A stretch of 39,554 nt of DNA from Planctomycetaceae bacterium (GTDB taxonomy: Bacteria > Planctomycetota > Planctomycetia > Planctomycetales > Planctomycetaceae), in NCBI GenBank assembly GCA_900299185.1, contig OMIV01000383.1, positions 1-39,554 of the forward strand. The letters are read 5' to 3'. The translations under genes were made by a program, and so were the position numbers. Below the pieces are notes generated by a model. The model had not been told where the DNA came from, did no database searches, and saw only the letters and a list, made by a program, of their open reading frames with translations. Below are positions 1-8,419 of the stretch, piece by piece; positions within the stretch are counted from its first letter, which is position 1, and each line of letters opens with the position of its first letter.

Positions 1-87
1 CGCCGAGCTTACGGCTACCGCAACCGCAATCACTTCATCCTGAGAATCGAAACACTTCACACCACCAAAGTCAGACTCGTCGGCTGA
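1..87 (+). CDS. Transposase C-terminus (ISL3-like), 5' truncated by window edge
   Basis: An open frame runs from base 1 to a TGA at 85-87 and encodes 28 residues containing RRAYGYRNRNHFILRI. The [RK]xAYGYRN pattern just before the end of the protein is characteristic of ISL3-family DDE transposases, where it sits near the C-terminus. The DDE catalytic residues would lie upstream, outside the window. The family call rests on this short motif and on the ISL3-like terminal repeat that follows at about 97-120, so it is probable rather than certain. Confidence 0.55.
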   Translation, partial: RRAYGYRNRNHFILRIETLHTTKVRLVG

Positions 88-120
88 TACCAGTTACCCC
101 CACGGTTTTGCGATGAGCCC
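1..120 (+). mobile_element. Right end of an ISL3-like insertion sequence (partial)
   Basis: The window opens inside a transposase reading frame (1-87) and is followed by a short tail. Read on the minus strand from 120, that tail begins GGGCTCATCGCAAAACCG, which resembles the GGCTC...GCAAA start typical of ISL3-family terminal inverted repeats. I infer that base 120 is at or close to the outer end of the element. The left end lies outside the window, so the inverted-repeat pairing and the target duplication cannot be tested here. The contig may break at this point because the element is multicopy. Confidence 0.55.
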
Positions 121-1138
121 TAAATCCCATAACCACTCATCAAGAGTAGGCATTACCAAGATTGAAGTTGCGGTCATTCTGGGTATGTTGATGGTACTTG
201 CAGCAGTTGTGATAGAACGCATCAAGGCATCTCAGGCTGCGGCACTACGACTTCGATGCTCCGCTAACATGAAAGTTCTGACGACCGCAACGCTGAATTG
301 GGCATCGCGCAATAACGGTCGACTTCCTGACCTCTACGAGGAAACTGCAATAAAATCAGGCGAGCGAGTGCGTGCCCCGTGGACCCTGAGGCTACTAATT
401 GATCTCGATAACACTCAAATTCGTCGAGCTTTTGATGAGGCTCCAGACTCCATCTCAGGAATCTCGTTGAAGTACTTCCAATGCCCCCAAGATACCAACA
501 ATTTCGCAACCAATGGTGGGCTAAGCTATGTCGCGAATACGGGCTACATTCGCGAAGACATCTATACTCGCAAGACCGATGGTTGCCAGTTCGCGCATTC
601 GCCACGCGCAATTGATTGGAAGCCAGGCGGAACGATTGACGAAGTTGATATTCGAATTGCAGTCTCTACCGGCTGCTTTTGGCCGCCTGCACCAAACGAT
701 GACGAGCCATTAACTGGCTGGAAGTCGATGAACTTAGATTTCATTTCCAGCGGCGACGGGCAAGCCGACACGATCCTCTTCACTGAGAACACACTGGCCA
801 GCAATTGGCATCGAGCCGATGCGATTCACAGTTTCTCGTTCGGAGTACCGGTCGTTCCTGCAGAAGACTTTGAATCCGAAGACGGATCTTGGCTCCAGTA
901 CAAGCCGAGCTTTGAAGAACGGCTGCGAAGGCTCAATGCATTGCCGGGCGATGCTTCACATTTCAAGCCGGGATCCGCACCGCGTCCAAGCTCGAATCAC
1001 GACGGAATTTGCATTTACGGCTTCGCTGATGGCAGTACCAAACAGATTTCGGACGCGATTGATTGGGACGTCTACTTGCGACTGCTAACCCCGAACGGGC
1101 AACGGTACGGACAATCGACTCAGTTCCTTGATTTGTAA
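113..1138 (+). CDS. DUF1559-type pseudopilin-like protein
   Basis: 341 residues. The N-terminus has a class III (prepilin-type) signal: a short basic leader ending in Gly13, then ITKIE with Glu at +5, followed by a hydrophobic helix of about 20 residues (VAVILGMLMVLAAVVI). The C-terminal part has the DUF1559 signature region, an FADGS motif near residue 303 followed by ISDAID. Such proteins are thought to be processed by a prepilin peptidase and are very numerous in planctomycetes; their exact role is unknown. The leader is degenerate (GITKIE instead of GFTLIE). The ATG at 113 lies inside the presumed insertion-sequence end, so the first residues (MSP) are probably supplied by the IS and the native start may have been lost. 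No clear ribosome binding site precedes it. Confidence 0.8.
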   Translation: MSPKSHNHSSRVGITKIEVAVILGMLMVLAAVVIERIKASQAAALRLRCSANMKVLTTATLNWASRNNGRLPDLYEETAIKSGERVRAPWTLRLLIDLDNTQIRRAFDEAPDSISGISLKYFQCPQDTNNFATNGGLSYVANTGYIREDIYTRKTDGCQFAHSPRAIDWKPGGTIDEVDIRIAVSTGCFWPPAPNDDEPLTGWKSMNLDFISSGDGQADTILFTENTLASNWHRADAIHSFSFGVPVVPAEDFESEDGSWLQYKPSFEERLRRLNALPGDASHFKPGSAPRPSSNHDGICIYGFADGSTKQISDAIDWDVYLRLLTPNGQRYGQSTQFLDL

Positions 1139-1307
1139 TAGATTTAGAATCTAGTGCGTGATTGCTAACACCATGGTTCCCGACTCAAAACGCTTACGTC
1201 ATTTCGATGGCTATATGAAAATCGTCTCTTTAGGCTGCACTAAGCTAAACCAAACTTGCGATCTTCTTAGACCGACAATGAGACGGCCTCTAATTCGTAC
1301 CTTAGTG

Positions 1308-2777
1308 TCAGGCCAAGACCTCAGAGACGACTCGGCCATGAATGTCAGTTAGTCGGAAGTACCGGCCTTGGAACTTGTAAGTGAGTCGCTCGTGATCGAT
1401 TCCGAGTAGGTTCATCACAGTGGCTTGAAAATCATGCACGTGGACCCCGTTGCTCGCAACGTTGATACCCAGATCATCTGACTCACCGTAGCTCACTCCT
1501 GCTTTAATGCCGCCGCCTGCCATCCAAATCGTGAAGGCATAAGGATGGTGGTCTCGGCCCCACCGAGGTCGATTATTGATATCCCCTTGGATGAACGGAG
1601 TACGGCCAAATTCTCCGCCCCAAATAACGAGGGTATCTTCGAGTAACCCACGTTGCTTGAGATCTCGAACGAGCGCCGCCGAAGGCTGATCGGTGTCTCG
1701 GCACTGATTATAAAGCTCGGTGGTTAGGCTATTGTGTTGATCCCAACCAGCATGCATGACTTGTACGGTTCTCACGCCACGCTCGACTAACCTTCGCGCC
1801 ATTAAGCAGTTATACGCAAAGGTTCCGGAGTTTACTGCATCGGGCCCGTACATCTCGAGAGTGGCCTTGGTTTCGCCTGACAGATCAGTCAACTCAGGTA
1901 CGCTAGCCTGCATCCGATAGGCCATTTCGTACTGAGAGATACGAGTCAGGATCTCGGGATCACCAAAGTCATGAGCTTTTTGCTCATTAATCTTAGCGAT
2001 GTCATCCAGTAGCCCCCGCTTCATGTTGCGGCTGAGCCCGTCGGGATTATTCAGATATAGAACCGGCTCAATACTTCCTCGAAACTTCACACCTTGAAAC
2101 TTTGAAGGCAGAAAACCCGATCCCCAGTAGAAGTCATAAAATATCTGCCCACACGATGTGCCCTTCGAAACAGACGTCATGACAACGAAGGCCGGAAGGC
2201 TTTCGGTTTCGCAACCCAAGCCGTAGCTCAACCAGGCACCGAGTGTGGGGCGACCAGGAATTTGGGCTCCACTTACGAAGAACGAAATAGCTGGAGCGTG
2301 ATTAACCGCGTCGGTATGCATGCTCTTTACAAAACATAGATCGTCCGCGACTTCCGCGATGTGTGGTAAAAAATCGCTAACCCACGCTCCTGAGTTTCCT
2401 CGCTGTCGAAATGGCTCAACCTCGGACAACATCAATTTGCCCTTAGGATTGCCGGTCATTGTACTGAAACGCTTCTCGCCGAGATATGACTCAGGAACCG
2501 GTTGACCATGCAACTGTTTGAGTTTGGGCTTATAGTCGTAGAGATCGACGTGAGTTGGTGCTCCGTTTTGAAATAGATAGATAATGTGCTTGGCTCTAGC
2601 TTGGACGTGTGGCAAGCCTGGTTGGCCACCGAGTTGATCGGCTCCCCCGCGGTTAGTCTCGCCCAATCCATCACGAGCTAGCAGACTTGCTAATGCCGCT
2701 GTGCCAAGTCCACAGGCAGACCTGCCAAAGAACTCACGTCGATTCACATTCAGAGCGCGTTCAAAGAGTGGATTCAA
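1308..2777 (-). CDS. DUF1501 domain-containing protein, Tat-type signal
   Basis: 489 residues, a usual length for DUF1501 proteins, which belong to the sulfatase/alkaline phosphatase-like superfamily and are abundant in planctomycetes. The N-terminus carries NRREFFGRSACGLG, a twin-arginine-like export signal followed by an Ala/Leu-rich stretch. Family motifs seen are QNGAPTHVDLYDYKP near residue 70, GWDQH, GGEFGRTP and GRDHHP in the C-terminal half. The start codon is TTG at 2777, chosen because GAGGG lies 8 bases upstream and no in-frame ATG fits the export signal. The catalytic activity of the family is not established. The CxxCH protein gene lies 193 bases upstream on the same strand and may be cotranscribed, although DUF1501 genes are usually paired with a DUF1549/DUF1553 gene, which is not the case here. 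Confidence 0.9.
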   Translation of the reverse strand: MNPLFERALNVNRREFFGRSACGLGTAALASLLARDGLGETNRGGADQLGGQPGLPHVQARAKHIIYLFQNGAPTHVDLYDYKPKLKQLHGQPVPESYLGEKRFSTMTGNPKGKLMLSEVEPFRQRGNSGAWVSDFLPHIAEVADDLCFVKSMHTDAVNHAPAISFFVSGAQIPGRPTLGAWLSYGLGCETESLPAFVVMTSVSKGTSCGQIFYDFYWGSGFLPSKFQGVKFRGSIEPVLYLNNPDGLSRNMKRGLLDDIAKINEQKAHDFGDPEILTRISQYEMAYRMQASVPELTDLSGETKATLEMYGPDAVNSGTFAYNCLMARRLVERGVRTVQVMHAGWDQHNSLTTELYNQCRDTDQPSAALVRDLKQRGLLEDTLVIWGGEFGRTPFIQGDINNRPRWGRDHHPYAFTIWMAGGGIKAGVSYGESDDLGINVASNGVHVHDFQATVMNLLGIDHERLTYKFQGRYFRLTDIHGRVVSEVLA

Positions 2778-2970
2778 TTGAATGACCCTCGAAGAGAGTT
2801 GCGGAGTAAACGCTCACAATTGAATGGGACGTTATAGAACAGCGAATGTTCTTCCAACTCGGTCGACGCTTCATAAAACGACAAACCGCAATTCCTCTCA
2901 TTCAAAGACCGCCGTGTGGCAATCTTCGTATTTCGGGAATCGCGGTTGAGGTCGCGTTTTTGATTAGGAA

Positions 2971-4299
2971 TTAGCTTTTCCAGTAGTCCGGTAACCCCTG
3001 TTTTGTATCTCGAAGGATCTCAAGGACTGCTTGACGATCAGCTGCTGTTAGGTGTGAAAATTCCTTGCTGGTATCTTTGCCTGTGAGGATGTCGAAGAGT
3101 CTTTGGTAGACCGGCAATCGGACTTCGTCTGGTAGTTTATCAAAAGACTCTGAGTAGATAAGGAAGCTACACGGGTATTTGAACATGCGATGTTTCAAAT
3201 CAAAGTCGCGAAGCGAACGCCCTTTGCTGTCACGGATTCCATGATCAGAGAATTCCTTGGTGAATCCGGACGTGCCGGCTAATTGTGCTGTTAATTCCGC
3301 CTCGCCGCTGAAGAGTAGGTACTTCACGAGAGGTTCGGAAACCGAGCGAATCCGGCTCTTTGTGCTTTCCCACTGCCGGCCAAATGGTTGTTTCAATTCC
3401 CGGTTTAGAGCTTCTTCGTAGTAGCGAGCAGAGCGGGTCTCGAAGTTCGCACGTGTAAGCAGGTTATGTGCTTGTCCTTGATGTTCTAGCACCATAAGAG
3501 CGACGATGTCGCTATGGGCAGTGAGGTAACGAGAGGTGTTGAACTTGCGACTGAGGTCTGTGACATTGTGGCCTGAAGTGTTCTCGACTTCCTCGGCCAT
3601 GTTTTTTTCGCCGTCGCGAATGATGAGATTGCCCAGATGCTTCTGGGGGCCATGTGTGCCAGTGACATACCAGCCTCCCCAACGTTGCGGTAGCGGGCTC
3701 GTGTGATCAATGCGGTAAGTTCCAGCTGCTAAGACTGGGTAGCCACCCAAGTCGGGATATACCGATCGGACCATATGGCCCGGTACGCCTAAAGTATGTG
3801 TAGAGCCGTGGCAGATGAGGCAGTTATCGGTATGGCGTAGGAACTTCGGATGAGCCGATTCTTCTTGGTCCATCGAATAAAAGACGGTACCGAGTACGGG
3901 ATCAACGGCTGATACTTCTACGACATCACCATTTTGACAGTAGCCAATATAAACATCGTCATTGAAATAGATCGCGCGCGGAGTTCGTGGTGCAATACGC
4001 TGCCGTTGAAAGCTAGTTTTCGAAAAGACCAACGATTGAGTTGATTGAGGAACCTTCAATGCGTCTAAGACTGCGGGCAAATATCCAAATTCCGGATGAA
4101 ATGAAAGCGTCACTTCGTCGTTGTCGAGCTTGGTCTGCAACCGGGATATCACATTGTCAGGTTTGCTATCGCTGTACTTAATTGGCTCCATTTCAAAGTC
4201 ACCGGCAACAGCAGGCACCAATGCGTAATGAGACGCGATTAGGAATTGGCTGGCCGCTACGACCGATGTGAGCATGCGTCGAATGTGCGCGGTCTTCAT
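2971..4299 (-). CDS. Exported protein with single CxxCH haem motif
   Basis: 442 residues from the ATG at 4299. This start is preferred because MKTAHIRRMLTSVV begins a standard Sec signal peptide ending about AVAG. An in-frame ATG at 4344 would add 15 residues ahead of the signal. One c-type haem motif is present, CLICHG, at roughly residue 160 of the mature region, surrounded by a well-ordered domain (PRAIYFNDDVYIGYC before it; GHMVRSVYPDLGGYP after it). I recognise the layout as a recurrent periplasmic cytochrome-like protein but cannot name a family or partner. It probably binds one covalent haem and acts in the periplasm. It is upstream of, and codirectional with, the DUF1501 gene. Confidence 0.72.
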   Translation of the reverse strand: MKTAHIRRMLTSVVAASQFLIASHYALVPAVAGDFEMEPIKYSDSKPDNVISRLQTKLDNDEVTLSFHPEFGYLPAVLDALKVPQSTQSLVFSKTSFQRQRIAPRTPRAIYFNDDVYIGYCQNGDVVEVSAVDPVLGTVFYSMDQEESAHPKFLRHTDNCLICHGSTHTLGVPGHMVRSVYPDLGGYPVLAAGTYRIDHTSPLPQRWGGWYVTGTHGPQKHLGNLIIRDGEKNMAEEVENTSGHNVTDLSRKFNTSRYLTAHSDIVALMVLEHQGQAHNLLTRANFETRSARYYEEALNRELKQPFGRQWESTKSRIRSVSEPLVKYLLFSGEAELTAQLAGTSGFTKEFSDHGIRDSKGRSLRDFDLKHRMFKYPCSFLIYSESFDKLPDEVRLPVYQRLFDILTGKDTSKEFSHLTAADRQAVLEILRDTKQGLPDYWKS

Positions 4300-4736
4300 G
4301 TTTCTGTCTTTCAAAAACGAAAGGCTTGTATCTGACAAACTCATGCCCCAGCGAGATTACTCTCTAAACTGCGAACGCGGCTATGAGTCCGGTACGAAGA
4401 AATTGCAGCTTCAGAAGCATCTCGCCTGGCTACATCGAGCACGCTTCAGAAAGCAATTGTGGCGCCAAATCTAATTCGGACTCATTCGTCCTAACTTGAC
4501 ATCGTTAGAGCGCCAGATGGTGGCAAAGGAGCGCGCCTGCCATTTCGTTGGTGTGCGGTGTGATGCCGATGAGTGCGATTTTGGAGCTACGAAGGCACGA
4601 GCCGCGGATTCGAAAAGAAGTGGAGCCAGACAATGAAACCGGCTCGCAAAAGTCGAATCTCGCTGTTGCGCTTCGGGCAATGCCGTGGGTGTGGGGCAAG
4701 TGGCGAGCCCATTCAGTTATACGCGGCGCCGTCGAG
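4300..4736. other. Intergenic, no gene identified
   Basis: This 437-base stretch separates the TadG-like gene (ending at 4737) from the CxxCH protein gene. Short open frames exist on both strands, but none has a start context, a recognisable domain or a signal peptide. It presumably holds the promoter of the minus-strand gene starting at 4299. I see no convincing terminator hairpin for the upstream gene. Confidence 0.5.
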
Positions 4737-6872
4737 TTACTTCACGAGTCGGCTGCCTGGGCTCTGAATGATTTCCCGGAAAATTGTTGTGAGACGTTGT
4801 TCGTACTCTGCGGGGTTGCCGGCTCCCCGAGGACTCAGTCCGGCTTTGTCGGTCTTGGAGATGCGTGCGACTCGATCCATAAAGTCGAGGTCGGCGCCAA
4901 TGCCCATGCCGACAGGGTATAATTTGCCTTTGTCGAGACGTTGGAATTTGCTCGCCTGCATCAACGACGCATTGTACCAAAGATAGTCATCTGGGTAGTA
5001 GTCGCTGGATGGGTTGAGAGAGTTTTCGGCGGATATATCGCCAGCCGTGGAGAACCAAACGTTTGGTACTCCATCCGATAGTAATACGATAACTTTCGTT
5101 GCAAACTGCCGTCCTGAACCACCATCAGCGGATGATTTAATGTGATCGCGAGCGAGCTTGAGGCCGTATTCTGTGGCTGTTGTAGTGCCTTGATCCCATA
5201 CGCTTTGCAGGGTGGTGCATGACTGCATGGTTGATGAGAAGTTTGAGGTCAAGGGTTGAACGATTTTTGGTGCATGGCTGCTGTCGACGGCATCAAAGGT
5301 CACAATAGACACCCAGTCTCCAACTGCTGCAGGAACTCCGGAATTCTGTTGCCGAATTATTTCCATAGCGGCAATTAAAGATCGCCGTGCGGCATGCATC
5401 GGTTGTTCTCGCGGTGGGAAAGAGAAGCAGCCCCCATCGGTATTCTCGGAGTGCCACGGACAATCCGCGCGCGCCGCCGACAGGGGAGTGCAGGCGGTTC
5501 CGCTATCGCAGAGCAGCGATGTTTTCTCGCGACCATAGTCCATCATGAATTGGACGTAAGTGACATAGCCAATGCGATTCGTCTTGTTCCAGATTGAGTC
5601 CCACCCGGCTTCGGGGAAGGTGTAGAAGTTGGGGTTGTTATAGGAGTACATATTCGGAATCCGGGTGTTTACCGGAAGCTGAATATAATCACGGCGTCCT
5701 TGCCGAGGGCAACCAGCTGTGTATGTGACCGCTCCACATCCGACCGAAGTCGAACTCCCAAGCACCTCGGGCATAGGGCTGTGAACTTCATCATTAGATG
5801 CTTGTTCGGGCGACTTGGTGGTTCGTTTCGGCTGATTGGGGTTCCAGGCATTTCGCTGGCGAGGAGAAAGCGGTCGGCCTGCAGGTGGAGATGGGGGTGT
5901 GTAGCCACCTCCACCGCCGTCGGTCCAGCCTCCACCGTTGTAAGGGGGAGCGTCTCCGACCCAGCAATACTCAATTATGTAATCGATGTATCGTTGCCAA
6001 TAGTCATAGTTAACTCGTGAATCTGGTTTGGGTTTGCAGCAGCCAAGGACTCTCTGGATTTGCTTGTCGATGATCCATCGGTAGCACTTCGTTCGACGAG
6101 TATCTTCAGTGTCGCTGTTTGTGATTCGATACCAAGAGTCAAGAGTGCTGCAGGTCAGCGGGCCGTCATCTTTCGTCATTTCGGCATAAGTGAACTCGCT
6201 CGTGCGGACTCCCAGCGGTTCCCCAATGTATTCTAATTCACCGGGATAAGTACCAAATCCAAAATCATCGTAAACAGCTTGCATCATACTTTGGGCTGTG
6301 GATCCATAACCTAGTGGAGTGAGTCGCTGCTGAATGTAATTCGTGGCCCATACGCATTCCGTGTCGTCATTCATCGACCCTGAGAGGTCGACTACAAAAA
6401 CAATGTCACGGGGGTTGACCATGGCGATCGCAGATGCCGACATGTTGAAAGTTTGGCGATTTATCACGGGCCCGATAAATAGCGGTTTATTCGAAACTTG
6501 AGCCGTGACTCTCACCGCGTTCGGTGAGTTTGTCGTTGGTGTGAAGCTGCGGTTTTGGAGATTAAAGAACCCTAGCACAACGTCGCTGGCTGCAATGTTG
6601 ACATCAGCTCCGGCGGCTTTGTTCTTGCTTGCTACCGCTTGAACGCTCGCGTTAACTGCACTGACGCCGTTTCCGAGATCCGTGATTCCGGCAAGTGCCG
6701 CGCCGTCAGCTGCCGATTGAAGTTCGGTTTTGACGATCAGCATGTAACCGGTATCAACTGTAAATGCTGCGAACGCAAATATGACAACAATGAAGATCGC
6801 CGCCAAAACTAGGATGACCCCGCGGCGGGAATTGACACTTTCAGGACGAGATCGGGACACGTACCGGCCCAT
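4737..6872 (-). CDS. TadG-like membrane protein with von Willebrand factor A domain
   Basis: 711 residues. Residues 17-65 form the TadE/TadG-type N-terminus: RRGVILVLAAIF membrane helix, FTVDTGYM, then LQSAADGAALAG, the Flp-pilus TadG_N signature. A VWA fold starts at about 155 with DIVFVVDLSGSM; the MIDAS residues D162, S164 and S166 are intact. The rest of the VWA fold (VIVLLSDGVPN, about 595) comes only after an insertion of about 320 residues containing a Gly/Pro-rich linker (GGGWTDGGGGGYTPP) and several cysteines. The start ATG at 6872 has AAGGA seven bases upstream. It is probably anchored in the inner membrane with the VWA domain outside. No tad pilus genes are adjacent. The downstream part is complete, ending with a normal TAA. 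Confidence 0.88.
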   Translation of the reverse strand: MGRYVSRSRPESVNSRRGVILVLAAIFIVVIFAFAAFTVDTGYMLIVKTELQSAADGAALAGITDLGNGVSAVNASVQAVASKNKAAGADVNIAASDVVLGFFNLQNRSFTPTTNSPNAVRVTAQVSNKPLFIGPVINRQTFNMSASAIAMVNPRDIVFVVDLSGSMNDDTECVWATNYIQQRLTPLGYGSTAQSMMQAVYDDFGFGTYPGELEYIGEPLGVRTSEFTYAEMTKDDGPLTCSTLDSWYRITNSDTEDTRRTKCYRWIIDKQIQRVLGCCKPKPDSRVNYDYWQRYIDYIIEYCWVGDAPPYNGGGWTDGGGGGYTPPSPPAGRPLSPRQRNAWNPNQPKRTTKSPEQASNDEVHSPMPEVLGSSTSVGCGAVTYTAGCPRQGRRDYIQLPVNTRIPNMYSYNNPNFYTFPEAGWDSIWNKTNRIGYVTYVQFMMDYGREKTSLLCDSGTACTPLSAARADCPWHSENTDGGCFSFPPREQPMHAARRSLIAAMEIIRQQNSGVPAAVGDWVSIVTFDAVDSSHAPKIVQPLTSNFSSTMQSCTTLQSVWDQGTTTATEYGLKLARDHIKSSADGGSGRQFATKVIVLLSDGVPNVWFSTAGDISAENSLNPSSDYYPDDYLWYNASLMQASKFQRLDKGKLYPVGMGIGADLDFMDRVARISKTDKAGLSPRGAGNPAEYEQRLTTIFREIIQSPGSRLVK

Positions 6873-7208
6873 GCAGTGTTCCTTTTATGCAGGTTGTATG
6901 GGAATGCAGACAGGCAATTCCCTCCCTTCCAGGAACCTAGCTCAGGTTTTTGCCTCGTGCCGGTCATCTCGAAGTCGAACTAATTGTCTCAGTCGTGGAA
7001 ATCGGATTAGACCGTATAACCGAACGATCCCCCGTTGGTTGTAGACCATTGCGATGCGGCGCAGGAATCGATCCGAGCTAAATGCGGTGCATGCCGACGT
7101 GGCGTGACTCGCGTGCCATCGGTAGTAATCGATTCTCAGTCAACCAAAAATGCGCGGTCACAAAAGTGAGTCAAGGTGGTGATATTTGGGAGTGTTGTGA
7201 GGCGCATG
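6873..7208. other. Intergenic, no gene identified
   Basis: 336 bases between two minus-strand genes. The part nearest 6873 carries the ribosome binding site (AAGGA on the minus strand) and presumably the promoter of the TadG-like gene. No coding frame with plausible start context, RNA gene or strong hairpin is visible. Confidence 0.45.
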
Positions 7209-8303
7209 TTAGTGGCGCTTCTCGAACAAATAGTGCGATACCCACCATTCGTTGCCGCGATTGAAACCGAAGAGTTCCGCGCACGACATGAAGAAGAGTC
7301 TCCAACGCATGAACCAGACTGAGGCTTGATTTCGTCCGTAAGTCGCTTCTAGAACCGGCCAGATCTCCGTTCTTGCATGATCTAGGCGTTTCAACCACTC
7401 GTTGCTGGTACGTTCATAATGCTGACCGTTCCAACGCCACCAATGTGTCAGGGTTAAATGTTGCTGATAGTGAAACAGCAAGTCGTCGCTGGGCATCGTT
7501 CCGCCCGAAAAAAAGTATCGTCCCATCCAGTTTGAGGCGCCTTCAGTTTCGAAGACATAGGGAGTGTCTCGATGGCAGAAAATATGCACAAAGAGCTTGC
7601 CGTTCGGCTTGAGCCATGCGGAAATGCGAGAAAGTAGCAGTTCGTAATTTCGCATGTGCTCGAACATCTCTACAGAGACGACTCGATCGAACTGATCTGT
7701 TGAGGTGAAATCATTCATGTCTGAAGTGACTACTGTGAGATTTGTCAATCCGCGTTGGCGCGCCCTCTCCATGATGAATTCACGCTGTGAGGACGAGTTG
7801 GAAACGGCGGTGATGGTGCTGTCCGGAAAGTTTGCTGCCATCCACAACGACAGGGATCCCCAACCGCAGCCAAGCTCCAAAATGCGAAGGTCATTTCGTA
7901 ACTCTGCTCGCTCGCAGGTTATTCGCAGGGCTTCGGCTTCGGCGTCTTCGAGACGGTCTGTGTGAGGGCCGAAGTAGCAACAACTGTATTTAAGATGTTG
8001 GCCGAGCACTCGCTCGTAGAAGCCTGCCGGGACTTCGTAGTGTTGTTCGTTGGCTTTGTCGGTTAACAATGCAATGGGATTCGAGCGAGTGATATTGACA
8101 AATTTTTGAAAACGGCGTGCATGCTCGACTCGATCGGTAGCTCTTTCGTCTTTGAGCCTCATTCGGAGAAGAGTGCGTATTCCGGCGCGAACAAGGAAGT
8201 CAGGTACAAGGCCACGTTCGATACATTCAATAGCCCACGCCACTAGTCGATCACTTGCCACGCCAAGGCTCCTCGCGAATTGAGCCTCATGCTCATTCGC
8301 CAT
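7209..8303 (-). CDS. Cfa-like SAM-dependent methyltransferase
   Basis: 364 residues. A helical N-terminal part (1-115) precedes a class I methyltransferase fold with motif I ILELGCGWGSLSLW at about 142-155, followed by VSVEMFEHMRNYE and a C-terminal region with FFSGGTMPS and HYQQHLTLT. This arrangement belongs to the cyclopropane-fatty-acyl-phospholipid synthase (Cfa/CmaS, Mycolic_acid_synth) superfamily, in particular the shorter branch related to plant coclaurine N-methyltransferases. It binds S-adenosylmethionine; the acceptor cannot be read from sequence and could be a lipid or a small amine. No signal peptide, so probably cytoplasmic. The ATG at 8303 has only a weak ribosome binding site. 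No obvious operon partner. Confidence 0.85.
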   Translation of the reverse strand: MANEHEAQFARSLGVASDRLVAWAIECIERGLVPDFLVRAGIRTLLRMRLKDERATDRVEHARRFQKFVNITRSNPIALLTDKANEQHYEVPAGFYERVLGQHLKYSCCYFGPHTDRLEDAEAEALRITCERAELRNDLRILELGCGWGSLSLWMAANFPDSTITAVSNSSSQREFIMERARQRGLTNLTVVTSDMNDFTSTDQFDRVVSVEMFEHMRNYELLLSRISAWLKPNGKLFVHIFCHRDTPYVFETEGASNWMGRYFFSGGTMPSDDLLFHYQQHLTLTHWWRWNGQHYERTSNEWLKRLDHARTEIWPVLEATYGRNQASVWFMRWRLFFMSCAELFGFNRGNEWWVSHYLFEKRH

Positions 8304-8367
8304 TTACAATTCACTAATAACCGGAGCATGTGGCTCAGGAAGTCTTTGGATTGTACATACCCCAGAA

Positions 8368-8402
8368 AAGAGGCCCCTTGAATCAAGTTCAAGGGGCCTC
8401 TT
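8368..8402 (-). terminator. Rho-independent terminator of the PQQ-repeat gene
   Basis: A perfect 15-base-pair inverted repeat (arms 8368-8382 and 8388-8402) with a 5-base loop, TCAAG. On the minus strand the stem is followed by a short T-rich run (TTCT after the terminal TT of the stem). It lies 18 bases after the stop of the PQQ-repeat gene (8420) and before the start of the methyltransferase gene at 8303, so it insulates the two. Confidence 0.9.
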
Positions 8403-8419
8403 CATGGATAATCGCGGCG

